Assembly: GCF_030053595.1 (NCBI RefSeq)
Contig: NZ_JASGBQ010000002.1
Coordinates: 62,001 to 126,000 of the forward strand
Length of the DNA: 64,000 bases
Reading direction: 5' to 3'
From: Fusibacillus kribbianus
Lineage (GTDB): Bacteria > Bacillota > Clostridia > Lachnospirales > Lachnospiraceae
The notes beneath the pieces were generated by a model. It saw only the letters and a program-made list of their open reading frames with translations. It was not told the DNA's origin and searched no databases. The position numbers and the translations under genes are program-made. The first letter of the stretch is position 1. Every line of letters starts with the position of its first letter. Below, in pieces: positions 24,953 through 35,009 of this stretch.

Positions 24953-26368
24953 TTACCATTCATCGTCTTCATCATCATCCCAGTCAGAGTCTCCGGATCC
25001 GTCAGAACTGCTGCCAGAGGTACTGCTGCCGTCTTTGTCCGAGAGGTTCTTTTTCTTCGTTCTGTCTTTCAATACCAGAATCAGGAAGATTGCCACCACC
25101 AGCACCACCGCTGCAGCAATGACGGCAGTCATGTAAACCATGCGCCGTCCCGTATCTTCCTGCACCTCTTCCCCGGTCTTTTCATCTTCTTCCGTCAATT
25201 CCGGAAGAGAGGCCTTTGCTGCTTCTATTTCTTCTTCAGAAACTGTGGAGGCATCTGTCAGGTCAAATACTCTTCCTTTGTCTTCCCGCAGCCGACAGAC
25301 GGCTTCCAGTCCGTAAACGGCCTGATAGCCGGCCATGTTGTTGCCCACTGTTTCCTCTTCCTGTCCATCCAGGCTGTGGACGATGCCGCCGTCCTCCAGA
25401 CGGAAGGCTTCGATGCCGTCCAGAAGGGTTTTACCGTTCTTGATAAACAGCTGATCCTCCTCGGGATCTCTGCCCCAGGAAGCCAGGGCCATCATGGCCC
25501 AGGCGGTGCTTTCTGAAGTTCTTTCCTGATAAGTCAGCATGGTGCCGTCGTCGGCCTGCAGGGCTGTCAGGCATGCAAAGGCCTTTTCCGCCACTTCATC
25601 CACGGTGGCTGTCACCTGTTCACCGGTCACAATGCTTTCATAAGTATAGGCTTTATCGGAATTACCATAGGGCGCCAGAGCTGTCAGAGACATGGAGGTC
25701 AGATCCACGTCCGATGGGTCGGTTTTGATCAGTCCGAACCCTCCGTCAGCCAGCTGACGGGACAGGATGGCGGTAACAAGCGCTTCTCGGGTCCATTCCG
25801 CTCCTTCAGGCTCCTCATACTGCATACTGTCCACCGTCAGAAGGGCCCAGATGTAGCCATTGATTCCCTGGCTGCCCGGATCACCCCATAAACTGTTCCA
25901 GACGGTATCCTGAATCAGATTGATGGGATTTCCTTCCGGATCTGTCCCGAAGTTTGTGGGATCTCCGCCGCAGGCTTTCACCGTCATGGCAATCCGGTGC
26001 ATATCTGACACCCGGTACCGTTTCAGACTGTCTTCCATGTTCTGATAGATCTTTTCCACTGCATCCCGCAGCCGGCTCAGGTAGGCCGCCTGATTGTCCT
26101 CTATGCCGATTCTGGATATATTAAAAGCAATCCAGTCGCTGCTGGCGCCGCCGGCGCCATCCAGCAATGCACCGCTGAGGATCTGATCATTTCCCTCCGC
26201 AGCACGTTTCCACTCCAGAATGTCCGCCTGAAGCTGCCGGGGCTGTTCAGAACTGAGGCTTTCTGCCGCTGCAGGTACTGCTGATGAAACACATAAGGTC
26301 AGCATCAGTACCAAAAGCAGTAAAACTCTAAACTTTTTCTTTCCTGTGCCTGTCCTGTATCCTCTCAT
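24953..26368 (-). CDS. Surface alpha/alpha-barrel protein (prenyltransferase/intrinsic-factor-like)
   Basis: 471 residues. Signal peptide at 1-35 (KFRVLLLLVLMLTLCVSSAVPA). The body holds paired-helix repeats of the terpene cyclase/prenyltransferase superfamily: RQLADGGFGL with DLTSMSLTALAPYGN, LQADDGTML with ESTAWAMMALASWG, and EAFRLEDGGIVH with GYQAVYGLEAV. Animal cobalamin carriers have this fold as their N-terminal domain. A membrane helix (residues about 408-430) and an acidic tail DWDDDEDDEW place it on the cell surface. It lies beside a DUF4430 gene, so the two genes together encode what intrinsic factor has on one chain. Corrinoid binding is inference. Confidence 0.8.
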   Translation of the reverse strand: MRGYRTGTGKKKFRVLLLLVLMLTLCVSSAVPAAAESLSSEQPRQLQADILEWKRAAEGNDQILSGALLDGAGGASSDWIAFNISRIGIEDNQAAYLSRLRDAVEKIYQNMEDSLKRYRVSDMHRIAMTVKACGGDPTNFGTDPEGNPINLIQDTVWNSLWGDPGSQGINGYIWALLTVDSMQYEEPEGAEWTREALVTAILSRQLADGGFGLIKTDPSDVDLTSMSLTALAPYGNSDKAYTYESIVTGEQVTATVDEVAEKAFACLTALQADDGTMLTYQERTSESTAWAMMALASWGRDPEEDQLFIKNGKTLLDGIEAFRLEDGGIVHSLDGQEEETVGNNMAGYQAVYGLEAVCRLREDKGRVFDLTDASTVSEEEIEAAKASLPELTEEDEKTGEEVQEDTGRRMVYMTAVIAAAVVLVVAIFLILVLKDRTKKKNLSDKDGSSTSGSSSDGSGDSDWDDDEDDEW

Positions 26369-26385
26369 ATCTGATCTTTTTCCTT

Positions 26386-29300
26386 TCAGTAATACACTTT
26401 TTTCTGTTTCCGTTTGGCTGCCGCAGACCGGAGGGCATATCCGACTGCACCCACCAGCAGGGCACAGGTACCCAGAATAATTCCCAGAATCAGAAGCTGT
26501 GTCCGCCGTTCTTCGGCTTCTCTGCTTTCTCTGATCTTTTTCTCGTGTTCATCCATCTCTTTGGCACTTTCTATCTCATCCACCAGCCAGTCCGGGAGCA
26601 CTCCTGCAGCTTCTTCGTCTGAACCGGTTTCCGCAGATCCGCCGCTGTTCTCCAATCCTTCCGGTTCAGCCTGTGCTGTCTCACCGGGAAGCATTCCATC
26701 CGGCTGTCCCTGGCCGGATACAATGGAATTATTGTTTCCGGAAGATCCTCCGCCTCCATACAGTTCTGAGACAGATGCGGGATTGCCGGTAATCCGGTCT
26801 GTCTCAGCCCCAGTGCTGATCTGGGGATTCTTAAGGGCTGCATAAGCCGCTTCTGCATTTTCCAATACAGACCGGTTGGTCACCCGGCCCTTTTCCTCCG
26901 GGGTCAGACTGTCATAAGCAGACCGGGCCGCTGAAATGACCGGACCGGAGGCCTGGCTCACCTGTCCGATAGTCTGAATCAGACCGATCACCTCCTGTAC
27001 TGCCAGAAGAGAGTCATAAACCTCTGCTGCCGCTTCCAGCACCACATAATTGGTAACCAGCTCCTGCTGATCTGCTGTCAGATCATTGTAGGCGGTGATG
27101 GCAGCCAGGATTTTATTACCGCTGTCCAGGGTCACGTCTCCGATCTCATCAATCAGACTGATCACCGGCTCTGCTGCCAGCAGATTCTGATATCTGCTGA
27201 TGGCATTCACAAGCACCGGATAATCTGACACCAGGGCTTTCTGGCTCTCCGTCAGGGCATCATAAGAATCCTTCGCATGAAAAATCACTTCTTTTTTATT
27301 CAGCGTTACTTCGCCGATGGCCGCAATCTCTGCCGCCACCTGAGCTGCCCACAAAGCATCATATGCGGCTTCCGCATCAGTCAGCACGCCGGGTCTGCTG
27401 ACCAGAGCCTGCTGTTTTTCGGTCAGACTGTCATAGGCCAGCCGGGCCGCCTGAATGACCGGACCGCTGTCCAGGGTCACTTCGCCGATGGCGTCAATGT
27501 AGCCGTCTACCACCTCCGCCAGCTGCATATCTTCTTCTGTCACTTCAAACTGCTCTTCCAGGGCTGCCCAGGCCGCCTCTGCATCCAGCAGGGTTTGATA
27601 CATCTCCACCATCGCTTTCTGGGAAGGGGTCAGATTCTCATAACCGGACCGGGCAATCTGAATAGCCGTTTTGCAGTAGGCGGTGAATACCACCTCACCG
27701 ATGTTCATAATGTAACTGTCCACCTGGGCAGCTGCCACCATATCCAGCTGGTGGTAATACTGCCAGGCATCGGGCAGTGCATCGATGTTCTCTTTGGTTT
27801 CCCGCAGATGGCGTTCCACTTCTTCCTCGTCCTCCGCCTGCAGGATATATTTTTTGCCGTCCGCCACATACTGGCGGATCAGCGCCTGTTCTTCCTCCCT
27901 GTATACCGACAGATCCACATAGTTTTCCAGAATGGCAATGGCTTCACTCCGAATTTCCTGAAGCCGCCGCTCCGCTGCTCCTGCAAGGGTTTCCACCTGA
28001 TCCAGCTCGCCCTTGATCAGGGTCAGTTCTGCATTCACTGCTTCCATGGTGGCTGCCGCCTGGATCCGCACCTCCCCGTCGGCCAGAATTGCCTGAACCT
28101 GGGGCAAATTCTCTTCTGAATAATCTTCCAGGGACACATACTGGTGAATCTCAGAAATTGCCCCCGCCTTGAAGTCATCCAGGGTCATTTCCCAGGCCAA
28201 AATCGGATAACCGCTCTGGTATTCCAGATAATCCCGGATGAAGCAGCTGCCGCCGCCGTTCAGGCTGTTTAGGATATCGTCGCTTTTCAGCTCGCTTTCC
28301 ACCAGATATTTTCCGGGAGCACTGAAATCCGCAGATCCGCCCACCAGCGTTCTTCCCAGCGAATCGCTGCGCTTCAGTGCATAAACAGAATCATATTCTG
28401 CCACACCGTAGCTGAGCATGCCAAATAAGGCTCCCACACATCGTCCGGACTGATCCAGATTCACCGGACCGGAGGAATAACACCATTTGAAAGTGCTGCC
28501 TCCTGACGAAAGATAACCGCCCAGACCGCCGGAATAGGTGGCAGCTGATATTTCACCGGAATTATAGCAGGAATAGAATTCACACTGTCCGGCAGACACG
28601 CCTCCAACCAGTCCTCCTGCCGCATTGAGGCACCAGACAGAACCGGAATTCCGGCTGGTCTGCAGCCTGGTGCAGGCGCTGGCATTTCCGATGATGCCGC
28701 CGGCATAATAGGTAATGCCGCCTTTTCCTTCCGATGGAATCTTCAGCAGGCCGTCATTGGAGCAATTGGACACCTCCACATACGCCGTGTATCCTGCAAT
28801 ACCTCCTATACCGCCGCCCATGATCTTCATCTGTTCCTGAGTGATGTTTACCGCACTGTGACAGTTGATCAGACGCATCCGGTTACTGCTGCTTTTTCCA
28901 CACACGCGCCCGGCAATACCTCCTGTATAGCAGACTCTTCCATCCACAGAAATCAAGCCTGATACAGTAAGATTCTGGATCACCCTGGATTCGTCCCCTT
29001 CCACACAGCCGAAAAGGCCGGCATAATCCTCTGCCCAGTCGATGAAAAGTCCCCGGACTGTATACCCTCTGCCGTCAAAGCTTCCTGTAAAGGCGCGGTT
29101 ACTGGTATTTCCGATGGGCGTCCAAAGCTGAAATCCCAGGCTGATGTCATTGCACAGCTCTCCGGAAATGCCCTGAGCTCCGTCCACGGTGTTGACCGCT
29201 TTGGCAAACCAGGCCAGCTCACTGCCGCTGGTGATCTGATAGACATCATTTTCATTCAGAGCCGGCTCTGTCAGGGTCTTGCCGTCCCAGGCTCCCTCTT

Positions 29301-31374
29301 CGGGAATCTGGTCAATAACAGCGTCAATATCCAGCCTGGCCTGGGCCAGCAGGACAGTGATCTCTGCAGAGCTCTGGGCCTTACTGATGGCTTCCAAAGC
29401 CTGCTTCCTCACCTGACTGATCTGGAACATCCACTTATCCTCATACTGGCCGTCAGCCCGGTAGGCATTCAGCTCCTGGATGGCATCAGAACGGATCTCT
29501 TCCAGCCGCTTATCTGCTTCAAAAACAGCAATCTGATTTTCCAGGGCATCCTTTCCGTCCCTGAGGATCAGAGTAATCTCATCTGCAGAAGCCACTGTAT
29601 TCAGTTTCTCCCTGTATTCCTCTGTAATTTCATCCAGCTGCTTCAGCTGGCTTTCTGTCAGATCCGGATACTGGCTTTCCAGCTTGCTTTGATATTCCAG
29701 CAATGCCAGAGTGGCGTTGTCAATGGCCTCCTGAAGCTCACTGTCTGCTTCCACACTGGGGCGGACTGCTCCCAGCTTTTCTCTGGCCTCTGTTATAACA
29801 GCCTCCAGTTCATCCTCCTTCGACACGGCCAGCAGCCTGTCTTTATACTCTTTTACCAGACTTTCAATCTGGCTGTAATTCTTTCCATACCGGATCATAT
29901 TGGTTTCTGTCAGCCAGCTGTCCAGCTCTACCCATGCCGCATCCACTTTGGAAAGAAGTGCTGAAGGCAGTCCCTGCCATACCAGCTTGGGATAACCCAG
30001 ATTTTCCGTATCATATTCGCTGGACATGGTAAAGGCGCTTCCCAGTTTTTCAACGATACCCACGCTTTTCAGTTTGGCATCGTCCACCAGCAGAGCCTCA
30101 TCCAGAATCAGAATGGCCCGGTCATTTTTGGAGCCGATCAGACTCAGGCCCGGATCAACACTGAGGGCATAGATAGAACCATAGCATCCGCTGACCATGT
30201 ATCCGATAACGGCTCCCCGCCGTCCATACGCTTTACTGGGGTAGTCCACCACTGTATAGGCATTCTGAATCACCGGCATGGGAGGCAATGCTTCCTCGCT
30301 GGAGTTTTCATAGCCCACCCGACCGGCAATACCGCCCATCTCGGAGCCGCCGCCGGTGCCGTATGCGCTCATGGTTCCCAGGTTATAAACGTTGCTGACC
30401 AGACATTCCTTTTCACTGCCGTTTTTATAGATTCCTGTGGTGGACACCCGTCCCACCACGCCGCCGATGACAGAATTTCCCTTGACTGCTCCGTAATTGC
30501 AGCTGGATACCACTTCACCGCCGGATTTCACTGCACCGGCAATGCCGCCCACGCTGAAATAGCCCTGGACGGTGGCATGATTGGTGCAGTTCATCACCTG
30601 GGCATTTACACCGTAAACCAGACCGGCAATGCCGCCGATATGATTCTGGGCGAAATATACTAATGTAGACAGCTTTCCTTCATTAAAACAGTGAACGACC
30701 ATGCCGGAACAGATGCCCACGATGCCGCCTGCATTCCGGTAGGTGGTATCTCCTTCCATGGTGGTTCTGGCATAGTTGACACAGTTGATGATCCGTCCGG
30801 ATTTCAGATAACCGGCAATGCCGCCGCTTCCGGTATAGAGCTGATTGCTGCTGCCTTCGCTGCCGTAGGAGGCATAATTGTGAAGCACCTTTCCCAGTAC
30901 CGTGACATTTTCCACTGTACCGCCGTCAATGACGCCGAACAGCCCTGCATACCGATATTCCGGTGTTTTCTCACTGATCTCCGCCCGCAGGTAAACCACC
31001 CGCTGGCCGTTCCCGTCAAAATGGCCCCGGTAAGGATGCTCCTCTGTGCTGCCGATCATCGTCCAGTTGTAGGCTGTATTATAATCATTCAGATATATAT
31101 AATTTTCCAGCCGGGCGTTGAGCTCCCCCCGGCCTGCATTGACCTGATCTGCAAGCCATGCCAGCTCCGCTCCCGTTCGGATCAGATAGGTTCCATCCTC
31201 ATCCATGTCCGGCACTGACAGGCTTTCTCCGTCCCAGGGATCTGTCACTGCGGCCGCTTCTGCCGGACGCGTCATCAATGGGACCGGCGCCAGTGCCAGC
31301 AAAAGCGCCAGAAAAATGGAAAGGAAACGCATTCCTGCCGATTTTCTGTTTGATGATAAGCTTTTTTCATTCAT
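26386..31374 (-). CDS. Giant GLUG-repeat surface protein with helical repeats and C-terminal anchor
   Basis: 1662 residues. Signal peptide (MRFLSIFLALLLALAPVPLM). Two blocks of GLUG-type beta-helix repeats (about residues 40-470 and 690-1060: IGGIAGLVYG, GGVVGRVS, GGIAGRVCG), each introduced by a WDG..L..P segment and a GAELAWLADQVN motif. Helical linkers separate the blocks. Five related helical modules of about 60-70 residues occur at about 1230-1530 (pattern IGEVTLDSG..I..AR.AYD.LT..Q..LV). A membrane helix and basic tail close the protein. GLUG repeats occur in adhesins and IgA proteases; no protease motif is seen. It probably spans the cell wall as a scaffold. Its position between the transporter part and the transglutaminase-like gene suggests it belongs to the complex. 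Confidence 0.8.
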   Translation of the reverse strand: MNEKSLSSNRKSAGMRFLSIFLALLLALAPVPLMTRPAEAAAVTDPWDGESLSVPDMDEDGTYLIRTGAELAWLADQVNAGRGELNARLENYIYLNDYNTAYNWTMIGSTEEHPYRGHFDGNGQRVVYLRAEISEKTPEYRYAGLFGVIDGGTVENVTVLGKVLHNYASYGSEGSSNQLYTGSGGIAGYLKSGRIINCVNYARTTMEGDTTYRNAGGIVGICSGMVVHCFNEGKLSTLVYFAQNHIGGIAGLVYGVNAQVMNCTNHATVQGYFSVGGIAGAVKSGGEVVSSCNYGAVKGNSVIGGVVGRVSTTGIYKNGSEKECLVSNVYNLGTMSAYGTGGGSEMGGIAGRVGYENSSEEALPPMPVIQNAYTVVDYPSKAYGRRGAVIGYMVSGCYGSIYALSVDPGLSLIGSKNDRAILILDEALLVDDAKLKSVGIVEKLGSAFTMSSEYDTENLGYPKLVWQGLPSALLSKVDAAWVELDSWLTETNMIRYGKNYSQIESLVKEYKDRLLAVSKEDELEAVITEAREKLGAVRPSVEADSELQEAIDNATLALLEYQSKLESQYPDLTESQLKQLDEITEEYREKLNTVASADEITLILRDGKDALENQIAVFEADKRLEEIRSDAIQELNAYRADGQYEDKWMFQISQVRKQALEAISKAQSSAEITVLLAQARLDIDAVIDQIPEEGAWDGKTLTEPALNENDVYQITSGSELAWFAKAVNTVDGAQGISGELCNDISLGFQLWTPIGNTSNRAFTGSFDGRGYTVRGLFIDWAEDYAGLFGCVEGDESRVIQNLTVSGLISVDGRVCYTGGIAGRVCGKSSSNRMRLINCHSAVNITQEQMKIMGGGIGGIAGYTAYVEVSNCSNDGLLKIPSEGKGGITYYAGGIIGNASACTRLQTSRNSGSVWCLNAAGGLVGGVSAGQCEFYSCYNSGEISAATYSGGLGGYLSSGGSTFKWCYSSGPVNLDQSGRCVGALFGMLSYGVAEYDSVYALKRSDSLGRTLVGGSADFSAPGKYLVESELKSDDILNSLNGGGSCFIRDYLEYQSGYPILAWEMTLDDFKAGAISEIHQYVSLEDYSEENLPQVQAILADGEVRIQAAATMEAVNAELTLIKGELDQVETLAGAAERRLQEIRSEAIAILENYVDLSVYREEEQALIRQYVADGKKYILQAEDEEEVERHLRETKENIDALPDAWQYYHQLDMVAAAQVDSYIMNIGEVVFTAYCKTAIQIARSGYENLTPSQKAMVEMYQTLLDAEAAWAALEEQFEVTEEDMQLAEVVDGYIDAIGEVTLDSGPVIQAARLAYDSLTEKQQALVSRPGVLTDAEAAYDALWAAQVAAEIAAIGEVTLNKKEVIFHAKDSYDALTESQKALVSDYPVLVNAISRYQNLLAAEPVISLIDEIGDVTLDSGNKILAAITAYNDLTADQQELVTNYVVLEAAAEVYDSLLAVQEVIGLIQTIGQVSQASGPVISAARSAYDSLTPEEKGRVTNRSVLENAEAAYAALKNPQISTGAETDRITGNPASVSELYGGGGSSGNNNSIVSGQGQPDGMLPGETAQAEPEGLENSGGSAETGSDEEAAGVLPDWLVDEIESAKEMDEHEKKIRESREAEERRTQLLILGIILGTCALLVGAVGYALRSAAAKRKQKKVYY

Positions 31375-31388
31375 CTGATTCCCTCCGG

Positions 31389-33803
31389 TTACAGAAAATA
31401 GATATATTTCAGCTGAAAGCGCTGAATCCGGCTTCCATTCCAGTAAATCCGATTCCAGACTTCATTTTTCAGCTTTTCCAGTAATTCCCTGTCATCTTCG
31501 GTGATCTCATGCATACTGTAGACCGCCTTCTGCCGAACCGTCACCGCTCTTTCATATTCCAGAGCCAGCTCCCGGCCAAACAATTCTTTCAGCGGCTTCC
31601 GGTACCTGTACAGGGAAGTATTACGGATTTCCAGCCCGGCCACTGAAAAAAGATTCATCATGTATGCAAACATGGCGCGGACTGCCGTTCTGCTGTCCGG
31701 AGAACCAAACAGAGCCTTGGCTTTTTTGCTTTTTCTTCTCTGAACCAGTACCCAGATCAGACAGCCAATCAGCGCCAGAAGCAGCAGACCGATCAAAACA
31801 AGCATCAGAATGCACAGGATTTCAAACCAGTCAATTTTTTCTTCTTCCTGCTCTTCCTCCTGCTCTTCCTCCTGCTCTTCCTGTTCCTCCGAATTTCCGT
31901 CAGAACCGGAGGGCGACAGCCCGGAAATATCCTGGAATTCATCGGCCTTTCCCATCACATTCAGATAGGAAGGAGTGGTTTCAAAGGGCAGCCAGCCCAC
32001 ACCGTCCTGATAATATTCCACCCAGGCATGGGCATGGGTATCGTCCAGCACATAGGGCTCTCCTGGATTCATATGCTCCACATCCTCCGGGGTAATCAGG
32101 TATCCCTCCACATAGCGTGCCGGTATTCCATAGTACCGAAACATCATGGCCGCAGCGCTGGCATAGTGAACCGAATATCCTTTCTTTGAAAAATTCAGGA
32201 AGTCAAAGATGAAATCACTTCCATCCCAGATTTCCTCCGTTTCATCGGTATTGGTAAACTCAGTGGTCAGCACATAAAGAATATTTTCCTTGGCTTCGGC
32301 ATAATCCACATGTTGCTCCCCGGGATCTATTTCTTTCACACCCAGCAGGCTGTACAGGGTGGCGTTCAGCTGTCCCGGAATCTCCAGGTATGTATCGTAT
32401 ACAAATTCATTGTAATATTCTTCCTGCTTCTGATAATCTTTTTCCTCCTCTGTAAGGTTTTCCTCATCCAATAGTTTTGCGTCCAGAGCCGGATATTTTG
32501 TCACCTGATTGGAAAGCGCCTGATAGCTGTACTCCCGTTCTCCAAAAAGTCCTTCTGTCAGAAGCTCTCCGTCTCCGATTTTCTGCCGGTCCAGAGCTGC
32601 CCGCAGTTCTCCCGTGGGCGTGGATTTCAGCTCGTAGGGCACATAATAGTACCTGGAGCTTCCTTCCAGATTCCGGATGGAAATTGTATTTTTTTCTTCT
32701 GCCGCAGCTTCCTCATCCAGGGAAACGGCTGCCGTGGCTAATCCCTCCTGCCCGTAAAAACCGTTCTGATGAAGCCAGTAAAACTGTTCCCGGCTCTCCC
32801 ACAGCAGCGTTCCGTCGACCGCTTCCCATCCTGTGCCGGTATAACTGCTGCCGGTAAAGCCCCGAAGATAATAGGATTCCGGCTGGGTCATGGTCACCTC
32901 CAGCACTGGTTCTCCTTCTGTCTGAAAATCCCCCAGACCGGTGAAGTTCCCATCCGGCAGTACGTCACTGTCTCCATTGTAGCGGAGGTCTCTGACCGTT
33001 TCTTTCAGGGCAGTTTTCCAGCTTTCAAAAACTTGTCCCTCTGAAATTTCCAGCCGGTTCAATACAAGCACGCCGACAAAAAGCAGAGCCGCCGTGCCGG
33101 CCGCCACAAGGGCAAAGGTTTCCAGGGAAGCCAATCGCTGCCTGCCCGCCGCCGTTCGATTTCCGTGTCCACGGATCCAGACAGCCAACAGGCAGAGCAG
33201 GGGAACCACCATCCACAAAATGGATTCCGGCGTTCCAAATACTCCGCGCACTGCCGGTACCAGGAGAAACTGTATTCCCAGTACCAGAGAGCTGCCTGTC
33301 CGCACCAGATAAAGTCCCGGCAGGGCTGCCAGCCAGACCAGCCAGAACAAAGCCAGATACAGTGCGGCCGTTTCCAGCTCTCCGCCAACCGTTACGCCGT
33401 AGACCGGAAGGAGATAGGGAAATTTCATGCCTGCCGTATCAGTGATCCCGTTATAAATTATGTGCATGCCGCTGATCCACAAATTGTGGAAAATCAGAGC
33501 TGCTCCAGTCAGTCCGCCGACCCAGATCAACACCCGAAGCAGACGGAACCGGCCGCTTTCTTTTCCAAAAGCCGACAGAATGACTGCCGGAGCCAGACAC
33601 ATCCAAAGAATCTGCCCTGGATTGGCCGGCAGAGAAAATGCTTTTATCAGCCACAGGAGCATGCCTGCAAGATAAAGCCACAGAAAGATTCCGTCAGTGA
33701 TCCGGGAGGCCGCCCGGTTCTTCCTGTCCGTCTGAATCCCCGATGGCTGCAGCAAAAATGATCGCTGCCAGGAATCTGTTTTATGTTTAAAAGATTTTTT
33801 CAT
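31389..33803 (-). CDS. Transglutaminase-like membrane protein (TgpA/DUF3488 type) lacking the catalytic cysteine
   Basis: 804 residues: an N-terminal membrane domain of about six helices, an extracellular transglutaminase-like fold (about 330-630), an acidic Glu/Gln-rich linker (EEQEEEQEEEQEEE), one membrane helix and a cytoplasmic DUF4129-like tail. The core motif reads KKGYSVHYASAAAMMFR, where active relatives have GYC or GFC, so the nucleophile Cys is Ser (codon TCG). The His region DTHAHAWVE is kept; the following FDPTP is FETTP. It is therefore probably a binding module, not a crosslinker. It closes the MoxR-DUF58-transglutaminase trio, which is often associated with assembling surface complexes. 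Confidence 0.85.
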   Translation of the reverse strand: MKKSFKHKTDSWQRSFLLQPSGIQTDRKNRAASRITDGIFLWLYLAGMLLWLIKAFSLPANPGQILWMCLAPAVILSAFGKESGRFRLLRVLIWVGGLTGAALIFHNLWISGMHIIYNGITDTAGMKFPYLLPVYGVTVGGELETAALYLALFWLVWLAALPGLYLVRTGSSLVLGIQFLLVPAVRGVFGTPESILWMVVPLLCLLAVWIRGHGNRTAAGRQRLASLETFALVAAGTAALLFVGVLVLNRLEISEGQVFESWKTALKETVRDLRYNGDSDVLPDGNFTGLGDFQTEGEPVLEVTMTQPESYYLRGFTGSSYTGTGWEAVDGTLLWESREQFYWLHQNGFYGQEGLATAAVSLDEEAAAEEKNTISIRNLEGSSRYYYVPYELKSTPTGELRAALDRQKIGDGELLTEGLFGEREYSYQALSNQVTKYPALDAKLLDEENLTEEEKDYQKQEEYYNEFVYDTYLEIPGQLNATLYSLLGVKEIDPGEQHVDYAEAKENILYVLTTEFTNTDETEEIWDGSDFIFDFLNFSKKGYSVHYASAAAMMFRYYGIPARYVEGYLITPEDVEHMNPGEPYVLDDTHAHAWVEYYQDGVGWLPFETTPSYLNVMGKADEFQDISGLSPSGSDGNSEEQEEQEEEQEEEQEEEKIDWFEILCILMLVLIGLLLLALIGCLIWVLVQRRKSKKAKALFGSPDSRTAVRAMFAYMMNLFSVAGLEIRNTSLYRYRKPLKELFGRELALEYERAVTVRQKAVYSMHEITEDDRELLEKLKNEVWNRIYWNGSRIQRFQLKYIYFL

Positions 33804-33818
33804 GATGCCAGCCGCTCC

Positions 33819-34994
33819 TTATATTTCCAGATAAGCAAGTGATTCTTCCAGATTCCCGGGATCAGAGGACAAAACAGCAATTCCATCCCTCTGATCATAT
33901 CCTGATCCATTTTCTTCACAGATAACTTCTGTCAGCAGACACTGCTCTGCCAGAAAACTTAAAGAAGACCTGTGCTGCTCCGTAAAGAGCACCACATGGG
34001 CAAATTCCAGCTGTTCCCGTCCTTCCAGATAATGCTCGGCCACCGACTGTTCGTCTTCTCCCGGTACGGCACCCAGAAGTCCCGGAAGCACCTGATTCAG
34101 GTCTTCATCCGACTCCACTTCCATACAGGTAAATGTATTTTCTTCGTGATTCTGCCAGCCGATGGTATGGACGATCTGCTGACTGGCCAGCTCCTGGGAC
34201 ACAGAAAAAATCGCCCCAGCCAAAGCGTTCAGGCAGTCTGCATTCGCTCTTTCTGCCCCTTGCGGCCGTCCGGTTTCCAGCAGCAGCAATATCGTATTCT
34301 GAATGGGAAGGCCATAATCTCTCACCATCAGATCTCCGAATTTTTCTGTCAGTTTCCAGTGGATCTGGCGGATCCGATCCCCCTGACGGTATTCCCGGAT
34401 GGCAAAGGTTTCAGAGGGGTCATAACCCGCTTTTTTCATAGAATATTCGTCACTGTCCATATTGGTGCTTTCCCCGTAAGCGATCTGTACTTCTGTGGGG
34501 AAAGTCTCCGGTGCAAACAGCGTCAGTGTCTGAGTTTCCCGCCCCATGGGAATCCGAAACCGGAACAGACCGAAGGGATCATACAAAGTCACCTGACGCA
34601 AGGTCAGCCGCACTCTCCCACAGTGGCGGCTTTTCAGCCGGATCTCCTGATCCACCTGCATTCTGGCAGGCGCCGCCATATGAATACTCACCCTTTCCTT
34701 CTCACCTGTCAGCAGGTTTTCACAGCCCACCAGGCAGAGCAGACGGTCAGCCGGAAGAAAGGAACGGTTCCGGAGGAGGATTTTCCCGCAGGTTACCTCT
34801 CCGGACTGGCCGTAAGCAGCCATGGTCATCTCCGCCTGCAGCCGGTTCCGGATCATCCTGGTAAAAAGTCCGGACAACAGGGGAAGTATCAGGGATACTG
34901 CCGCCAGCAGCCATCCCGCCGCTCCGTCCGCCGCTGCGCAGAACAGGGCTGTGACAATCAGCCAGAGAATCCAAAGCACTCGGGATTTCTTCAT
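33819..34994 (-). CDS. DUF58 domain-containing membrane protein
   Basis: 391 residues. Two N-terminal membrane helices (VLWILWLIVTALFCAA and AAVSLILPLLSGLF) are followed by a periplasm-side beta domain and the DUF58 module with its hallmark EYRQGDRIRQIHWKLTEK and LMVRDYGLP. DUF58 proteins have a von Willebrand A-like fold and partner with MoxR ATPases. It starts 15 bases after the moxR stop and is followed 15 bases later by the transglutaminase-like gene, a widespread trio. Cellular role remains undefined; chaperone-like assembly is the common proposal. Confidence 0.88.
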   Translation of the reverse strand: MKKSRVLWILWLIVTALFCAAADGAAGWLLAAVSLILPLLSGLFTRMIRNRLQAEMTMAAYGQSGEVTCGKILLRNRSFLPADRLLCLVGCENLLTGEKERVSIHMAAPARMQVDQEIRLKSRHCGRVRLTLRQVTLYDPFGLFRFRIPMGRETQTLTLFAPETFPTEVQIAYGESTNMDSDEYSMKKAGYDPSETFAIREYRQGDRIRQIHWKLTEKFGDLMVRDYGLPIQNTILLLLETGRPQGAERANADCLNALAGAIFSVSQELASQQIVHTIGWQNHEENTFTCMEVESDEDLNQVLPGLLGAVPGEDEQSVAEHYLEGREQLEFAHVVLFTEQHRSSLSFLAEQCLLTEVICEENGSGYDQRDGIAVLSSDPGNLEESLAYLEI

Positions 34995-35009
34995 GTATGC
35001 CTCCTTGAC

